Of a DNA stretch of 64,000 nucleotides, positions 10,495-19,234 are shown piece by piece. Source of the stretch: Roseburia sp. 831b. Lineage in GTDB: Bacteria; Bacillota; Clostridia; Lachnospirales; Lachnospiraceae. The stretch covers positions 485,501-549,500 of the forward strand of contig NZ_CP135162.1 of NCBI RefSeq assembly GCF_001940165.2, in the 5' to 3' direction. Made by a program: the position numbers and the translations under genes. Position 1 is the stretch's first letter, and each line of letters opens with the position of its first letter. The notes under the pieces are model-generated. The model did no database searches. It was not told the origin of the DNA and saw only the letters and a list, made by a program, of their open reading frames with translations.

Positions 10495-11043
10495 TTGACG
10501 AATATCATTGTTGCGTTTCCGAAAGAGGAAATCGCAGGAAATATCAAAAAAGCTCTGCTGCAAAACGGGTTTTCGGTTGAGTCAGTGTGTACAACCGGAG
10601 CCCAGGTGTTACAGAGTGCCAATAGACTTGACTCCGGCATCTTAGTCTGCGGTTATCGTTTCGTCGATATGATGTGCACAGAACTGCAGGAATATCTTCC
10701 ACCTCATTTTGAAATGCTTTTAATCGCCTCAAAGACAAACTGTGAGGAATTGGCGATTCAGAATATTGTAAGTCTTTCGACTCCGTTAAAGGTACACGAG
10801 CTGCTTCAGACGCTTGAGATGATGGAATACACCATCACAAGAAAAAGAAAGAAAGAGCGTGCAAAGCCAAAGGAGCGGAGCGAGGAGGACAGACAGTTAA
10901 TCGACCAGGCCAAAAGGCTTCTGATGGAGCGAAACAACCTGTCGGAGGATGAGGCACACCGGTATATGCAAAAGAGAAGTATGGATAATGGCACGGGTCT
11001 GGCAGAGACTGCCCAGATGATTTTAAGTTTATTGACCTTGTAA
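10495..11043 (+). CDS. ANTAR-domain RNA-binding antiterminator of the glnA operon
   Basis: 182 residues from a TTG start with AGGGGAAA upstream. The N-terminal 120 residues form a receiver-like fold, but the phospho-acceptor region is degenerate, since no canonical Asp-pair plus Lys pattern is clear. A basic linker ('RKRKKERAKPKE') leads to a C-terminal ANTAR three-helix domain (about residues 130-180, 'LLMERNNLSEDEAHRYMQ'). ANTAR proteins bind paired hexaloop RNA hairpins to prevent termination. Proteins of this type beside glnA are typical of Clostridia and are thought to couple nitrogen genes to antitermination. The RNA targets are not evident here. Confidence 0.85.
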   Translation: MTNIIVAFPKEEIAGNIKKALLQNGFSVESVCTTGAQVLQSANRLDSGILVCGYRFVDMMCTELQEYLPPHFEMLLIASKTNCEELAIQNIVSLSTPLKVHELLQTLEMMEYTITRKRKKERAKPKERSEEDRQLIDQAKRLLMERNNLSEDEAHRYMQKRSMDNGTGLAETAQMILSLLTL

Positions 11044-11107
11044 TTGCCGACAAAATAACATAACATAAGAAGTAGATTGAAATTGAAAAAGAAAAAGAGG
11101 GAAAACT

Positions 11108-12322
11108 ATGTATCAGTTAAATGACAACTATCAGAAATTACCAGGAAGCTACCTTTTTAGTACCATTGCAAAAAAAGTAGCTGCATATTCACAGGTGAAT
11201 CCAGAAAAAAATATCATCCGTCTTGGAATCGGTGATGTAACACAGCCGCTTGCACCAGCTATCATCGAGGCACTTCATAAGGCAGTAGATGAGATGGGAG
11301 ATGCAGAAACATTTCATGGATATGCACCTGACCTTGGATATGAATTTTTAAGAAGCACGATTGCAAAGAATGATTATGCGGCAAGAGGATGTGACATCAG
11401 CGCAGATGAGATTTTTATCTCCGATGGTGCAAAGAGTGATTCTGGAAATATCCAGGAAATCTTTTCAACGAATAACCGTATTGCAGTTTGCGATCCAGTC
11501 TACCCGGTTTATGTAGACTCCAATGTTATGGCAGGAAGAACCGGAACTTATGATCCAAAGACAGAGATGTGGAGCAATGTCATTTACATGCCTTGTACCA
11601 AAGAAAATAATTTTGTACCTGAGTTCCCGAAGGAGACACCGGATATGATTTATCTTTGCCTTCCAAACAACCCGACCGGTACGACCATCACAAAAGCACA
11701 GTTACAGGAATGGGTAGATTATGCCAATAAAGTAAGTGCCGTGATTATTTACGATGCAGCTTATGAAGCTTATATTTCAGAGGATGATGTGGCACATTCC
11801 ATCTATGAGTGTGAAGGTGCAAAGACCTGTGCCATCGAGCTTAGAAGTTTTTCCAAAAATGCAGGATTTACCGGAGTTCGTCTTGGATTTACGGTTGTTC
11901 CAAAAGAACTTACCTGCAACGGAATTTCGTTACATGATATGTGGGCAAGACGTCATGGAACAAAGTTCAACGGTGCACCATACATTGTACAGCGCGCCGG
12001 TGAAGCCGTTTACTCTGACGCAGGAAAAGCACAGTTAAAAGAGCAGATTGCTTATTATATGAGAAACGCAAAGACCATCAAAGAAGGATTAAAAGACGCA
12101 GGTTATACGGTATTTGGTGGTGTGAATGCACCTTACATCTGGTTAAAGACACCAGATCAGATGACATCCTGGGAATTCTTTGATTACTTACTTGAAAAAG
12201 CAAATGTAGTTGGAACACCAGGTTCTGGATTTGGACCAAGTGGAGAAGGTTACTTCAGACTGACCGCATTCGGAAGTTACGAAAATACGGTTGCAGCCTT
12301 AGAGCGCATTAAAAACCTTTAG
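11108..12322 (+). CDS. dapL: LL-diaminopimelate aminotransferase
   Basis: 404 residues of a fold-type I PLP aminotransferase. It converts tetrahydrodipicolinate directly to LL-diaminopimelate, bypassing the succinylase or acetylase steps. Diagnostic segments are '[12 protein letters not shown]' and '[13 protein letters not shown]' near the N-terminus, 'LPNNPTGT' in the cofactor site, and '[18 protein letters not shown]' containing the Schiff-base lysine. Together with dapA and dapB at 24-25.7 kb it supplies lysine and peptidoglycan meso-DAP. The gene following it makes the PLP precursor kinase, a sensible partner for a PLP enzyme. Confidence 0.95.
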   Translation: MYQLNDNYQKLPGSYLFSTIAKKVAAYSQVNPEKNIIRLGIGDVTQPLAPAIIEALHKAVDEMGDAETFHGYAPDLGYEFLRSTIAKNDYAARGCDISADEIFISDGAKSDSGNIQEIFSTNNRIAVCDPVYPVYVDSNVMAGRTGTYDPKTEMWSNVIYMPCTKENNFVPEFPKETPDMIYLCLPNNPTGTTITKAQLQEWVDYANKVSAVIIYDAAYEAYISEDDVAHSIYECEGAKTCAIELRSFSKNAGFTGVRLGFTVVPKELTCNGISLHDMWARRHGTKFNGAPYIVQRAGEAVYSDAGKAQLKEQIAYYMRNAKTIKEGLKDAGYTVFGGVNAPYIWLKTPDQMTSWEFFDYLLEKANVVGTPGSGFGPSGEGYFRLTAFGSYENTVAALERIKNL

Positions 12323-12352
12323 AGAATAAGAAGTAAGATGGGAGAAATGTGA

Positions 12353-13207
12353 ATGGAATCACATAATAATCAAAAGAAAATAGCATTGATCAACGACCTG
12401 TCTGGATTTGGAAAATGTTCCATTACCGTAGAACTTCCGATTATTTCTGCGATGGGCGTGCAATGCTGTCCCATGCCAACTTCCATTTTTTCAAACCATA
12501 CCGGATATGAAAGCTTCTTTTTTGAAGATTATACGGACAAAATGGAACCATATTTTAAAGAATGGAAGAAACTTGATTTACAGTTTGAAGGAATCTGCAC
12601 CGGTTTCTTAGCGTCCGCGCGTCAGATTGAGATTGTGGAAGCTTTTTTGAAGCAGTTTAAAACGGAAAAGACTATTGTTGTTGTAGACCCTGTGATGGGA
12701 GATTACGGTGAAATTTATCCAAGCTATGACAAAAAGACCTGCGAGAAAATGAAGCGTTTGATTCCGTATGCAGACATTATGACGCCAAACCTGACGGAGG
12801 CCTGTATTTTAACGGATACGCCTTATCAGGAAAAATGGACCAAGAAGGAGATTTTAAGTCTGGCTGAAAAGCTTTCAAATCTTGGACCGGACAAAATTGT
12901 CATTACCGGAATTGTCCAGGGAAAATACATTGCAAACCTCTGTTATGAAAAAGGAAAAGAGGCAAAACTGCTACGGTGCGAAAAAGTAGGAACGCAGCGC
13001 GCCGGAACAGGCGATATTTTCTGTTCGATTGTGGCAGCGGATGCCGTGAACGGTGTGTCGTTTGAAGAATCTGTAAAGAAAGCGTCCACTTTTTTAAAAA
13101 AATGTATTGCAAGAACAACAGAACTTTTGATACCGGAACAAGATGGCGTATGTTTTGAAGAATTTTTATATCAGCTTCGACCAAAAGAACGAAAGGGGAA
13201 TTCGTGA
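12353..13207 (+). CDS. pdxY: Pyridoxal/pyridoxamine kinase
   Basis: 284 residues of the ribokinase fold. The C-terminal nucleotide/phosphate motif 'QRAGTGDIF' holds the catalytic Asp, and the N-terminus 'ALINDLSGFGKCSITVELP' resembles the pyridoxal kinase branch. It phosphorylates B6 vitamers to PLP or its precursors in the cytosol. It lies 30 bp after dapL and overlaps the next gene at TGATG, so the three are probably one unit. The exact vitamer preference (PdxY versus a PdxK-type enzyme) cannot be read from sequence alone. Confidence 0.85.
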   Translation: MESHNNQKKIALINDLSGFGKCSITVELPIISAMGVQCCPMPTSIFSNHTGYESFFFEDYTDKMEPYFKEWKKLDLQFEGICTGFLASARQIEIVEAFLKQFKTEKTIVVVDPVMGDYGEIYPSYDKKTCEKMKRLIPYADIMTPNLTEACILTDTPYQEKWTKKEILSLAEKLSNLGPDKIVITGIVQGKYIANLCYEKGKEAKLLRCEKVGTQRAGTGDIFCSIVAADAVNGVSFEESVKKASTFLKKCIARTTELLIPEQDGVCFEEFLYQLRPKERKGNS

Positions 13208-14832
13208 TGAAAGGAATGACGAAAGTCAAACTGGTGATTGCATTGTTGGTGGTAATCGCCGTTGCAATTTTTTATTATGTTTCACTTCCGGCAATTAATA
13301 TTCATTCAACAGAAACTTGGAAATTTATTTTCCTGATTTTTGCGGTGCTTTTAGTGCTTTATATTGTAAGGAAAGCAAAGAAAGCAGGACAAAGCAAGAT
13401 TGAACTGTCCTTTATTAAGGAATATACAGGTTTAAAGATTGGAGTGATTGTCTTTTTACTGTTTTTGGTGGTTTATGTGGCAGGATCCATTTTATCCTCA
13501 CCGATTGTCAATGCAGCAAAATATCAAAGACTTTTAAAAGTGGAAGAGGGAGAATTTACCGAGGATATCAAACAGATTTCCTATGACCAGATTCCACTGT
13601 TAGACCGTGACTCCGCATCCATTCTGGGAAATCGTAAGATGGGTAGTCTTGTCGATATGGCGTCGCAGTTTGAAGTCAGCGATCTTTACTCACAGATTAA
13701 CTACAAAGGGGAACCGGTTCGTGTGACACCGCTTCGTTATGCGGATACCATCAAGTGGCTGACGAACCAGAAGGAAGGAATTCCAGCCTATATCAAGATT
13801 GATATGGCAACGCAGGATACGGAGCTGGTTCGTTTGTCGGAAGGCATGAAATACACGCCATATGACCATTTCCATAGAAACTTAAATCGTCATTTAAGAT
13901 TTCGCTATCCGACCTATATTTTCGATGATATCAGTTTTGAGATTGACGAGGAGGGTACGCCTTACTGGATTTGCAGTGTTGCAGATTATAAGATTGGCCT
14001 GTTTGGCGGTAAGACTATCGGCAGAGTTGTGCTTTGTAATGCTGTGACAGGTGAGTGCACCGATTATGCGGTAAAAGATGTGCCAAGCTGGGTAGACCGT
14101 GTTTATTCTGCAGATCTTTTGGTACAGCTTTATGATTATTATGGATCTTTAAAACATGGATTTATCAACAGTGTGTTAGGACAGAAGGATTGTCTGACCA
14201 CCACGAACGGTTATAATTACCTTGCAATGAATGATGATGTCTGGGTTTATACCGGAGTAACCTCCATCACAAGTGACCAGTCTAACGTCGGATTTGTCCT
14301 GATGAATGAGAGAACGATGGAGACAAAATATTATCAGGTGGAAGGCGCGATTGAAGATTCTGCGATGTCCTCTGCGGAAGGTAAGGTGCAAAACCTTGGC
14401 TATACGGCAACCTTCCCACTGTTATTGAACATTGCAAATGAGCCGACCTATTTCATTGCATTAAAGGATGACTCCGGTCTGGTAAAAATGTATGCAATGG
14501 TAAATGTGCAGAAATACCAGATTGTAGCAACTGGCGATTCTGTCAGCGAATGTGAAAAGAATTACATGGAATTGATGAAGCAAAATGGCGTCAATGCGGA
14601 AACGAAAGAGAGCGACAGTGTTAAGAAAGCAACCGGTACGATTGCAAAAATCACCGATGCTGTGGTAGAGGGAAATACGCATCAATACATTTTACTCGAA
14701 AATGATTCCAATATTTACGATGTATCAGTAGCAGATTATCTTGATATCGTGCGCTATAGTGTAGGAGACACCATCACATTTGAATATATGGAAGGTGATC
14801 AGGCCAATACCGTGCTTGGAATTGAAAAATAG
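13207..14832 (+). CDS. Conserved membrane protein of unknown function
   Basis: About 541 residues from the ATG at 13207, which overlaps the stop of the kinase gene (TGATG); an in-frame GTG at 13204 is less likely. Three hydrophobic helices occur in the first 100 residues ('VIALLVVIAVAIFYYV', 'FIFLIFAVLLVLYIV', 'VIVFLLFLVVYVAG'), and the remaining 440 residues are soluble and rich in beta structure. No catalytic motif or named family is recognised. An OB-like C-terminal segment (about 470-540, 'KATGTIAKITDAVVEG' onward) may bind a ligand or nucleic acid, but this is only a shape impression. Confidence 0.6.
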   Translation: MKGMTKVKLVIALLVVIAVAIFYYVSLPAINIHSTETWKFIFLIFAVLLVLYIVRKAKKAGQSKIELSFIKEYTGLKIGVIVFLLFLVVYVAGSILSSPIVNAAKYQRLLKVEEGEFTEDIKQISYDQIPLLDRDSASILGNRKMGSLVDMASQFEVSDLYSQINYKGEPVRVTPLRYADTIKWLTNQKEGIPAYIKIDMATQDTELVRLSEGMKYTPYDHFHRNLNRHLRFRYPTYIFDDISFEIDEEGTPYWICSVADYKIGLFGGKTIGRVVLCNAVTGECTDYAVKDVPSWVDRVYSADLLVQLYDYYGSLKHGFINSVLGQKDCLTTTNGYNYLAMNDDVWVYTGVTSITSDQSNVGFVLMNERTMETKYYQVEGAIEDSAMSSAEGKVQNLGYTATFPLLLNIANEPTYFIALKDDSGLVKMYAMVNVQKYQIVATGDSVSECEKNYMELMKQNGVNAETKESDSVKKATGTIAKITDAVVEGNTHQYILLENDSNIYDVSVADYLDIVRYSVGDTITFEYMEGDQANTVLGIEK

Positions 14833-14850
14833 AACTATAATTGTAGTTGA

Positions 14851-14876
14851 AGAAAGGAACCGAAAGGTTCCTTTCT
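14851..14876 (+). terminator. Strong hairpin after the dapL-kinase-membrane protein operon
   Basis: A perfect 11-bp stem (AGAAAGGAACC paired with its complement) closed by a GAAA tetraloop. No long T-tract follows, only the T-rich distal arm itself, so it may act as an end stabiliser as much as a terminator. Confidence 0.6.
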
Positions 14877-14905
14877 GGCTATATAGGGATGCCGGAATAG
14901 AGCAT

Positions 14906-15165
14906 TACTGTACGGATAAAGGTTTTAGCATTTCAAGCAGTAAATTATGAGGAGTTTTAGAAAATTTGAAGGTGAAATACTGTACAGATAAAGTTTTTTT
15001 GATTTCAAGCAGTAAATTATGAGGAGTTCTAGAGAATTTGAAGGTGAAATACTGTACAGATAAAGTTTTTTTGATTTCAAGCAGTAAATTATGAGGAGTT
15101 CTAGAGAATTTGAAAGTGAAATACTGTACGGATAAAGTTTTTTTGATTCTAAACAGTATTGTATG
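14906..15165. repeat. 72-bp direct tandem repeat, about 3.5 copies
   Basis: Units start at 14906, 14978, 15050 and 15122, each exactly 72 bp, with the last copy partial. Each opens with TACTGTAC and contains the near-palindromic TTCTAGAGAA, a T7-8 run and a CAGTA that can pair with the opening TACTG. The two middle units are nearly identical and the outer ones have diverged. Because 72 is a multiple of three, the minus strand stays open through the array, but there is no sign of a real protein. Confidence 0.9.
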
Positions 15166-15218
15166 AGAGTGAGGAGAAAAGTAGACAACTTCTAAGTTGA
15201 ACGGAGGATGAATCAATT

Positions 15219-15992
15219 ATGAATGACCTACATGTACACACGAAATTTTCATGTGATTCCGACGCAGAGATGAAAGAATACATCGAGAGTGCTATCCATA
15301 AAGGTATGAACTCGATTGGTTTTACAGAACATGTTGATATGAACCAAAATGACTACGGTTATAATTACTACAATTCTTCGGATTTTTTCGAAGAGTTTCA
15401 CAGGTTGAAGAGTTTATATCAAGAAAAAATTACCATACTTGCAGGTATCGAATTTGGGGAACCACATCTATATCCAGATGAGCTAGATAAACTTGTTAGT
15501 CTGCCGTATGATTATGTGATTGGAAGTATTCATTGGATTGGTAATATGTTCCCTTGTCAAAAAGTTAGAGAACAGTATTCTGCTAAGGAATTTTATTCAC
15601 TATATTGGAAAGAGGTTCTAAAAACAGTAAAGCATGGTGGCTTTCAGGTATTAGGACATATGGATTTTCCAAAAAGATATTATGGAGAAATCTATTATGA
15701 AGAAGCTGTAATGAATGAAATATTTAAAAGATTATTGGAACAGGATATCGTGCCGGAGATAAATAGTTCCTCTATTCGAAAAGGACATCATCAGACGATG
15801 CCAGGAAAAGAACTTCTTCAAATTTATGAAGATTGTGGTGGCAACTATATTACGATTGGTTCCGACGCACATGAGGTAAAAGATTTGGCTGCTGATAATG
15901 AAGCTGCAAAAGAATTAAGCAAATCTTTAGGATTGCAGGAAGTGATTTTTATAAATAGAAAGCGGGTATTGGTAAATGAAATCTTATCTTGA
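15219..15992 (+). CDS. PHP-domain phosphatase, histidinol-phosphatase (HisK)-like
   Basis: 257 residues. The N-terminal metal-binding motif 'LHVHTKFSCDS' and the later 'GFTEHVD', 'GIEFGEPH', 'GSIHWIG', 'VLGHMDFPKR' and 'ITIGSDAHEV' supply the His/Asp/Glu ligands of a PHP trinuclear metal site. In Firmicutes this family includes the histidinol-phosphatase of histidine synthesis. Whether this copy is that enzyme or acts on another phosphomonoester is open, since no other his gene is adjacent. It leads a cluster with an SGNH-GNAT fusion, a small metalloprotease-like protein and a GNAT. Confidence 0.8.
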   Translation: MNDLHVHTKFSCDSDAEMKEYIESAIHKGMNSIGFTEHVDMNQNDYGYNYYNSSDFFEEFHRLKSLYQEKITILAGIEFGEPHLYPDELDKLVSLPYDYVIGSIHWIGNMFPCQKVREQYSAKEFYSLYWKEVLKTVKHGGFQVLGHMDFPKRYYGEIYYEEAVMNEIFKRLLEQDIVPEINSSSIRKGHHQTMPGKELLQIYEDCGGNYITIGSDAHEVKDLAADNEAAKELSKSLGLQEVIFINRKRVLVNEILS

Positions 15993-16048
15993 AAAAAGAC
16001 CTTGATAAAGTCAATTTGACCGTATAAATATAGAAAGGGGCAGTTATA

Positions 16049-17143
16049 ATGAATCATGACCAGATGATGAAAATAAAAAATTTTAAGTATTTAAACCAGA
16101 ATGCATTAAAAGGAAAAATCCTTTTTACAGGGTCATCTCTGATGGAGATGTTTCCTGTCTGTGAAATTGCAAAGAGTCAGGGAATTAATCAGGTGATATA
16201 CAATCGTGGTGTTGGTGGACTGAACACGGACGAGTTCCTAGAGAACATTGATATACTGCTTTTAGACCTTGCACCATCGAAGATATTCATCAACATTGGC
16301 ACAAATGATATTACAAAAGAGCGGTTTGGAGATCAATGGATGACTCATTTGATGGATAATTTTGGTAAAATTATTAAGATGACAAAAGATAGTCTCCCGG
16401 ATGCCAAAATCTATATAATGGCATTCTATCCGGCAAATCTTCATCTGCCTTGGCAGACAGAAGAGTCCATTCAATGGATGAAACTTCGTACGCCGGAAAA
16501 TCTGGCACAGTGTAATGAACAGCTGAAAGAAATTGCAGAAAAATATGGTTGCCATTATCTTGACTGTAATGCAGAGCTTGTAGATGCAAACGGGGAGCAG
16601 AAAGAAGAGTATGCCATTGATGGCGTGCATATGTATGCAAACGGGTATCTGAATGTTTTTAAGGTGATAAAACCTTATTTGCAGCAGGAAATGAATTTTA
16701 GAAAAATAGATGAATCAAATTACTGGGATTGTATGGAATTAGAAGTTGATAAAAGCCAGGAGCATTTTGTTGCAGATAATAAGCGCTCTTTAGTGGAGGC
16801 TGCCTTTGAAGAAGGCTTGTATACACTGGGAATTTATCAGGGTGAAACAATGGTAGGGTTTATTCTATATGATTATGATGAAACTTTTCCAGGATGGTCG
16901 CTGAGCCGTTTTATGATAGGAAAACAGTATCAAGGCAAAGGATACGGCAAAAAAGCAGTGTTAGAATTTCTTGATTATTTTAAGAAAAAACATAATGCGG
17001 ATAAAATATACATCAGTGTGTCGTTGGATAATGCGATAGCGCGGAAAATGTATTCCGACATCGGATTTCAAGAAATCAAGGAGATTGCATATACATTTTC
17101 AGGTATGAACTTTCAAGAAATGCAAATGGTAAAAGAATTATAA
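16049..17143 (+). CDS. SGNH/GDSL hydrolase fused to GNAT N-acetyltransferase
   Basis: 364 residues with AAAGGGG upstream. Residues 1 to about 212 form an SGNH esterase: block I 'ILFTGSSLMEMF' with the nucleophile Ser, block II 'NRGVGG', block III 'NIGTNDI' and block V 'IDGVHMY' with the catalytic Asp-His pair. Residues about 213-364 form a GNAT acetyltransferase: 'YQGKGYGKKAVLEFL' is the acetyl-CoA loop and 'DNAIARKMYSDIGFQE' the terminal block, resembling spermidine or BltD-type enzymes. All motifs are intact, so one chain carries deacylase and acyltransferase activities. The substrate is unknown. Confidence 0.85.
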   Translation: MNHDQMMKIKNFKYLNQNALKGKILFTGSSLMEMFPVCEIAKSQGINQVIYNRGVGGLNTDEFLENIDILLLDLAPSKIFINIGTNDITKERFGDQWMTHLMDNFGKIIKMTKDSLPDAKIYIMAFYPANLHLPWQTEESIQWMKLRTPENLAQCNEQLKEIAEKYGCHYLDCNAELVDANGEQKEEYAIDGVHMYANGYLNVFKVIKPYLQQEMNFRKIDESNYWDCMELEVDKSQEHFVADNKRSLVEAAFEEGLYTLGIYQGETMVGFILYDYDETFPGWSLSRFMIGKQYQGKGYGKKAVLEFLDYFKKKHNADKIYISVSLDNAIARKMYSDIGFQEIKEIAYTFSGMNFQEMQMVKEL

Positions 17144-17185
17144 GGAGGAGAACGTAGCAGTTATCATTACTACGAAAAATAAGTT

Positions 17186-17638
17186 ATGGATATCAAGGAA
17201 AGATTTGAATATTGGTGTAAAAAGTTAAGAATCAGCCCTCAATGGGATATTAAATTAGAAATGCTCGAGGATTCAGAGTGGAATAAGACAGGAGATTTTA
17301 AAATTGACCCAACAGACCGAAAAGCGGTGCTGATGCTCAATGCCAAGAGCCCGAAGCAGGAAAATATGGAGGAGGTTATTGTCCATGAATTGATGCATAT
17401 AAAAATGTATCCGTTAGACCAGGTTTGCGAGTCGTTGATTACCTCAAATTTTGAAGAAGGTACGCCGGCCTGGGACTTTGCGTACCGCGAATTTTTTGAA
17501 AATCTGGAAATCACGGTGGAAGAATTAGCAAAGTGTTTTCTGCTTGAGTTTGGGGAGAACAAAAACTTTTCTTTTGGAAGATGTAAATCAGGAAAGAGCT
17601 TTGATGAATTATATCAGGGTTTGCAGAAAATAGAGTAG
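17186..17638 (+). CDS. Small HExxH metalloprotease-like protein
   Basis: 150 residues. A single zinc-peptidase signature 'VHELMHIKMYP' (HELMH) sits in the middle, followed by an acidic region that could supply the third ligand. The size resembles SprT/ImmA-like minimal metallopeptidases, but I cannot place it in a named family. The good SD-like AAGGAGGAG is about 35 bases upstream; a 5-bp hairpin (CGTAG/CTACG, 17153-17174) between it and the ATG could bring it closer. It is co-oriented with the neighbouring GNAT genes. Confidence 0.65.
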   Translation: MDIKERFEYWCKKLRISPQWDIKLEMLEDSEWNKTGDFKIDPTDRKAVLMLNAKSPKQENMEEVIVHELMHIKMYPLDQVCESLITSNFEEGTPAWDFAYREFFENLEITVEELAKCFLLEFGENKNFSFGRCKSGKSFDELYQGLQKIE

Positions 17639-17653
17639 AAAGGAAAAGTAAGA

Positions 17654-18121
17654 ATGGAAGTTCAGTACATACGATGTGACAGCAGCAATGAAGATTTTAT
17701 TGAAAACTGTAGACTGCTTGACCAGGATTTAGACCGAAGAGTCGGAAAAGAAATTCAAAGAGACAAATACAAGACATACAACCAGATAGATAAAATCAAA
17801 GAATGTATGCTGGTTCTAGTCGATGGAAAAATAGCAGGAGGAGGTGCCATTCGTGCCTACAACAAGGAACAGGTTGAATTAAAGCGTGTTTTTGTCCGAA
17901 ATGCTTTTCAGGGAAGAGGATTAGGAACCGGACTTGTAAAAGCACTCATAAGCTGGGCAACGGAATTAGGGTATCAAAGCATGATTTTAGAGACAGGAGA
18001 GCGATTAAAAGAAGCCCAGCATGTCTATGAAAAATTAGGCTTTGAGCGAATCAAAAATTATGGACCGTATGTTGACATGAAAGAATCCCTATGTATGGAG
18101 AAAAAGCTTGGTTCCGATTAA
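17654..18121 (+). CDS. GNAT-family N-acetyltransferase
   Basis: 155 residues with an AAAGGAAAAG site. The acetyl-CoA binding motif A is clear: 'RVFVRNAFQGRGLGTGLVKA' (V-x-x-x-x-R/Q-x-x-G-x-G/A type), followed by 'LETGERLKEAQHVYEKLGF'. This resembles stand-alone amino-acid or small-molecule acetyltransferases. The substrate is unknown. It is the last gene of the 15.2-18.1 kb cluster and is followed by a strong terminator. Confidence 0.85.
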   Translation: MEVQYIRCDSSNEDFIENCRLLDQDLDRRVGKEIQRDKYKTYNQIDKIKECMLVLVDGKIAGGGAIRAYNKEQVELKRVFVRNAFQGRGLGTGLVKALISWATELGYQSMILETGERLKEAQHVYEKLGFERIKNYGPYVDMKESLCMEKKLGSD

Positions 18122-18130
18122 GTTTGGCTG

Positions 18131-18172
18131 TCAAAAGCTGCTTCATCTACTAAGTTAGGAAGCAGCTTTTGA
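18131..18172 (+). terminator. Terminator after the PHP-SGNH-GNAT cluster
   Basis: A perfect 14-bp inverted repeat (TCAAAAGCTGCTTC at 18131-18144 with its complement at 18159-18172) and a 14-base loop; the distal arm carries a TTTT run. Confidence 0.75.
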
Positions 18173-18193
18173 TATCAAAACTTAAGATACCCC

Positions 18194-18277
18194 TTGACAA
18201 CGTCCGATTTTCTTGTATAATCAAATTTGCAACTTGTTTGCAAATGCATTTAACTTGCAAAAGCAAATGATTTGCAA
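18194..18277 (+). promoter_or_regulatory. Promoter with TTGCAA operator array for permease-fur operon
   Basis: Consensus TTGACA (18194-18199) and TATAAT (18216-18221) are spaced by 16 bp. From the expected start of transcription onward there are four self-complementary TTGCAA hexamers (18227, 18238, 18255, 18272); the last three are spaced 17 bp. GCAAATGATTTGC at 18263-18275 is a perfect 6-1-6 inverted repeat, the geometry bound by Fur-family dimers. The operon encodes a Fur-type regulator, so autorepression is the simple reading. Confidence 0.7.
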
Positions 18278-18333
18278 AAATCAACTGTTTGTGAAGTAGA
18301 ATATTTGAAAAGAGATTATAGTAGGAGAATCAG

Positions 18334-19188
18334 ATGTTAGATATTATTTTAGATACCTGTATCGACAGTGTAAAATTACTTCCGTTTCTATTTCTCACCT
18401 ATCTGGTGATGGAAGCATTGGAACATAGCACTGGAAAGAAATTAAGTAAAAGGATTCAGAATGCGGGAAAAGTCGGGCCGCTTTGGGGAGGACTTTTAGG
18501 AGTCATTCCACAGTGTGGATTTTCGGTAGCGGCATCTAGCCTTTATGCGGGACGTGTCATTACGGTCGGAACATTGCTGGCTGTTTTCTTATCGACCTCA
18601 GATGAGATGCTTCCGATTTTTATTTCGGAATCGGTTCCGGCAGCAACTATTTTTAAAATTCTTGCGGTAAAAGTAATCATTGCAATTCTATCCGGCTTTT
18701 TGGTGGAATTTGTCTATGTAAAGCTGTTGAAAAAGAAGGAAGAAGAGATGGACATCCATGTCGTGTGTGAAGAGGAACATTGCAGTTGTGAGGACGGCGT
18801 CCTAAAGTCAGCATTCAAGCACACCATAAAGATTTTTGTCTATATCCTATTGATTTCATTTGCATTAAATCTTTTGATTGGCGCAATCGGAGAAGAACAT
18901 CTTGCAACACTTTTTTCTTCCGTTCCGGTAGTAGGAGAATTGGTTGCAGCATTGATTGGACTGATTCCAAACTGTGCATCCTCGGTGGTTATCACAGAAC
19001 TTTATTTAGGTGGAATCATTCAGGCCGGAGCGATGATGTCCGGATTATTGGTAAATGCCGGCGTCGGAATGTTGATTTTAATCCGGTTAAACCGTAACTG
19101 GAAGGAAAATGCAGCGATTGTGGCAACCTTATATGGACTTGGTGTTTTCTGGGGAATTGTGATAGAATGCATAGGAATCGTATTTTAG
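18334..19188 (+). CDS. Putative heavy-metal exporter (ArsP_2-type permease)
   Basis: 284 residues with about 8-10 hydrophobic segments in two homologous halves; each half carries a signature turn, 'GVIPQCGFSVAAS' and 'GLIPNCASSVVITE'. The two halves are joined by a charged loop (residues about 135-165) rich in His, Cys and Glu ('HVVCEEEHCSC'), a likely metal-binding sensor or relay. The family (putative 10-TM heavy-metal exporter, arsenic or manganese in annotations) acts in the cytoplasmic membrane. The metal here is not known; the Fur-type partner gene suggests a divalent cation. Confidence 0.8.
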   Translation: MLDIILDTCIDSVKLLPFLFLTYLVMEALEHSTGKKLSKRIQNAGKVGPLWGGLLGVIPQCGFSVAASSLYAGRVITVGTLLAVFLSTSDEMLPIFISESVPAATIFKILAVKVIIAILSGFLVEFVYVKLLKKKEEEMDIHVVCEEEHCSCEDGVLKSAFKHTIKIFVYILLISFALNLLIGAIGEEHLATLFSSVPVVGELVAALIGLIPNCASSVVITELYLGGIIQAGAMMSGLLVNAGVGMLILIRLNRNWKENAAIVATLYGLGVFWGIVIECIGIVF

Positions 19189-19234
19189 AGAAAATCAGCC
19201 TGGAATCGCTGGTAAGAAAGGCAGAGGGATAAAA

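Noticed and set aside
14906..15165. CRISPR array
   Set aside because: The repeats have no unique spacers of constant length between them; they are direct tandem units with no Cas genes nearby.
14905..15216. Minus-strand open frame of 103 codons over the tandem repeat
   Set aside because: It exists only because the 72-bp unit is a multiple of three; there is no start site or protein-like composition.
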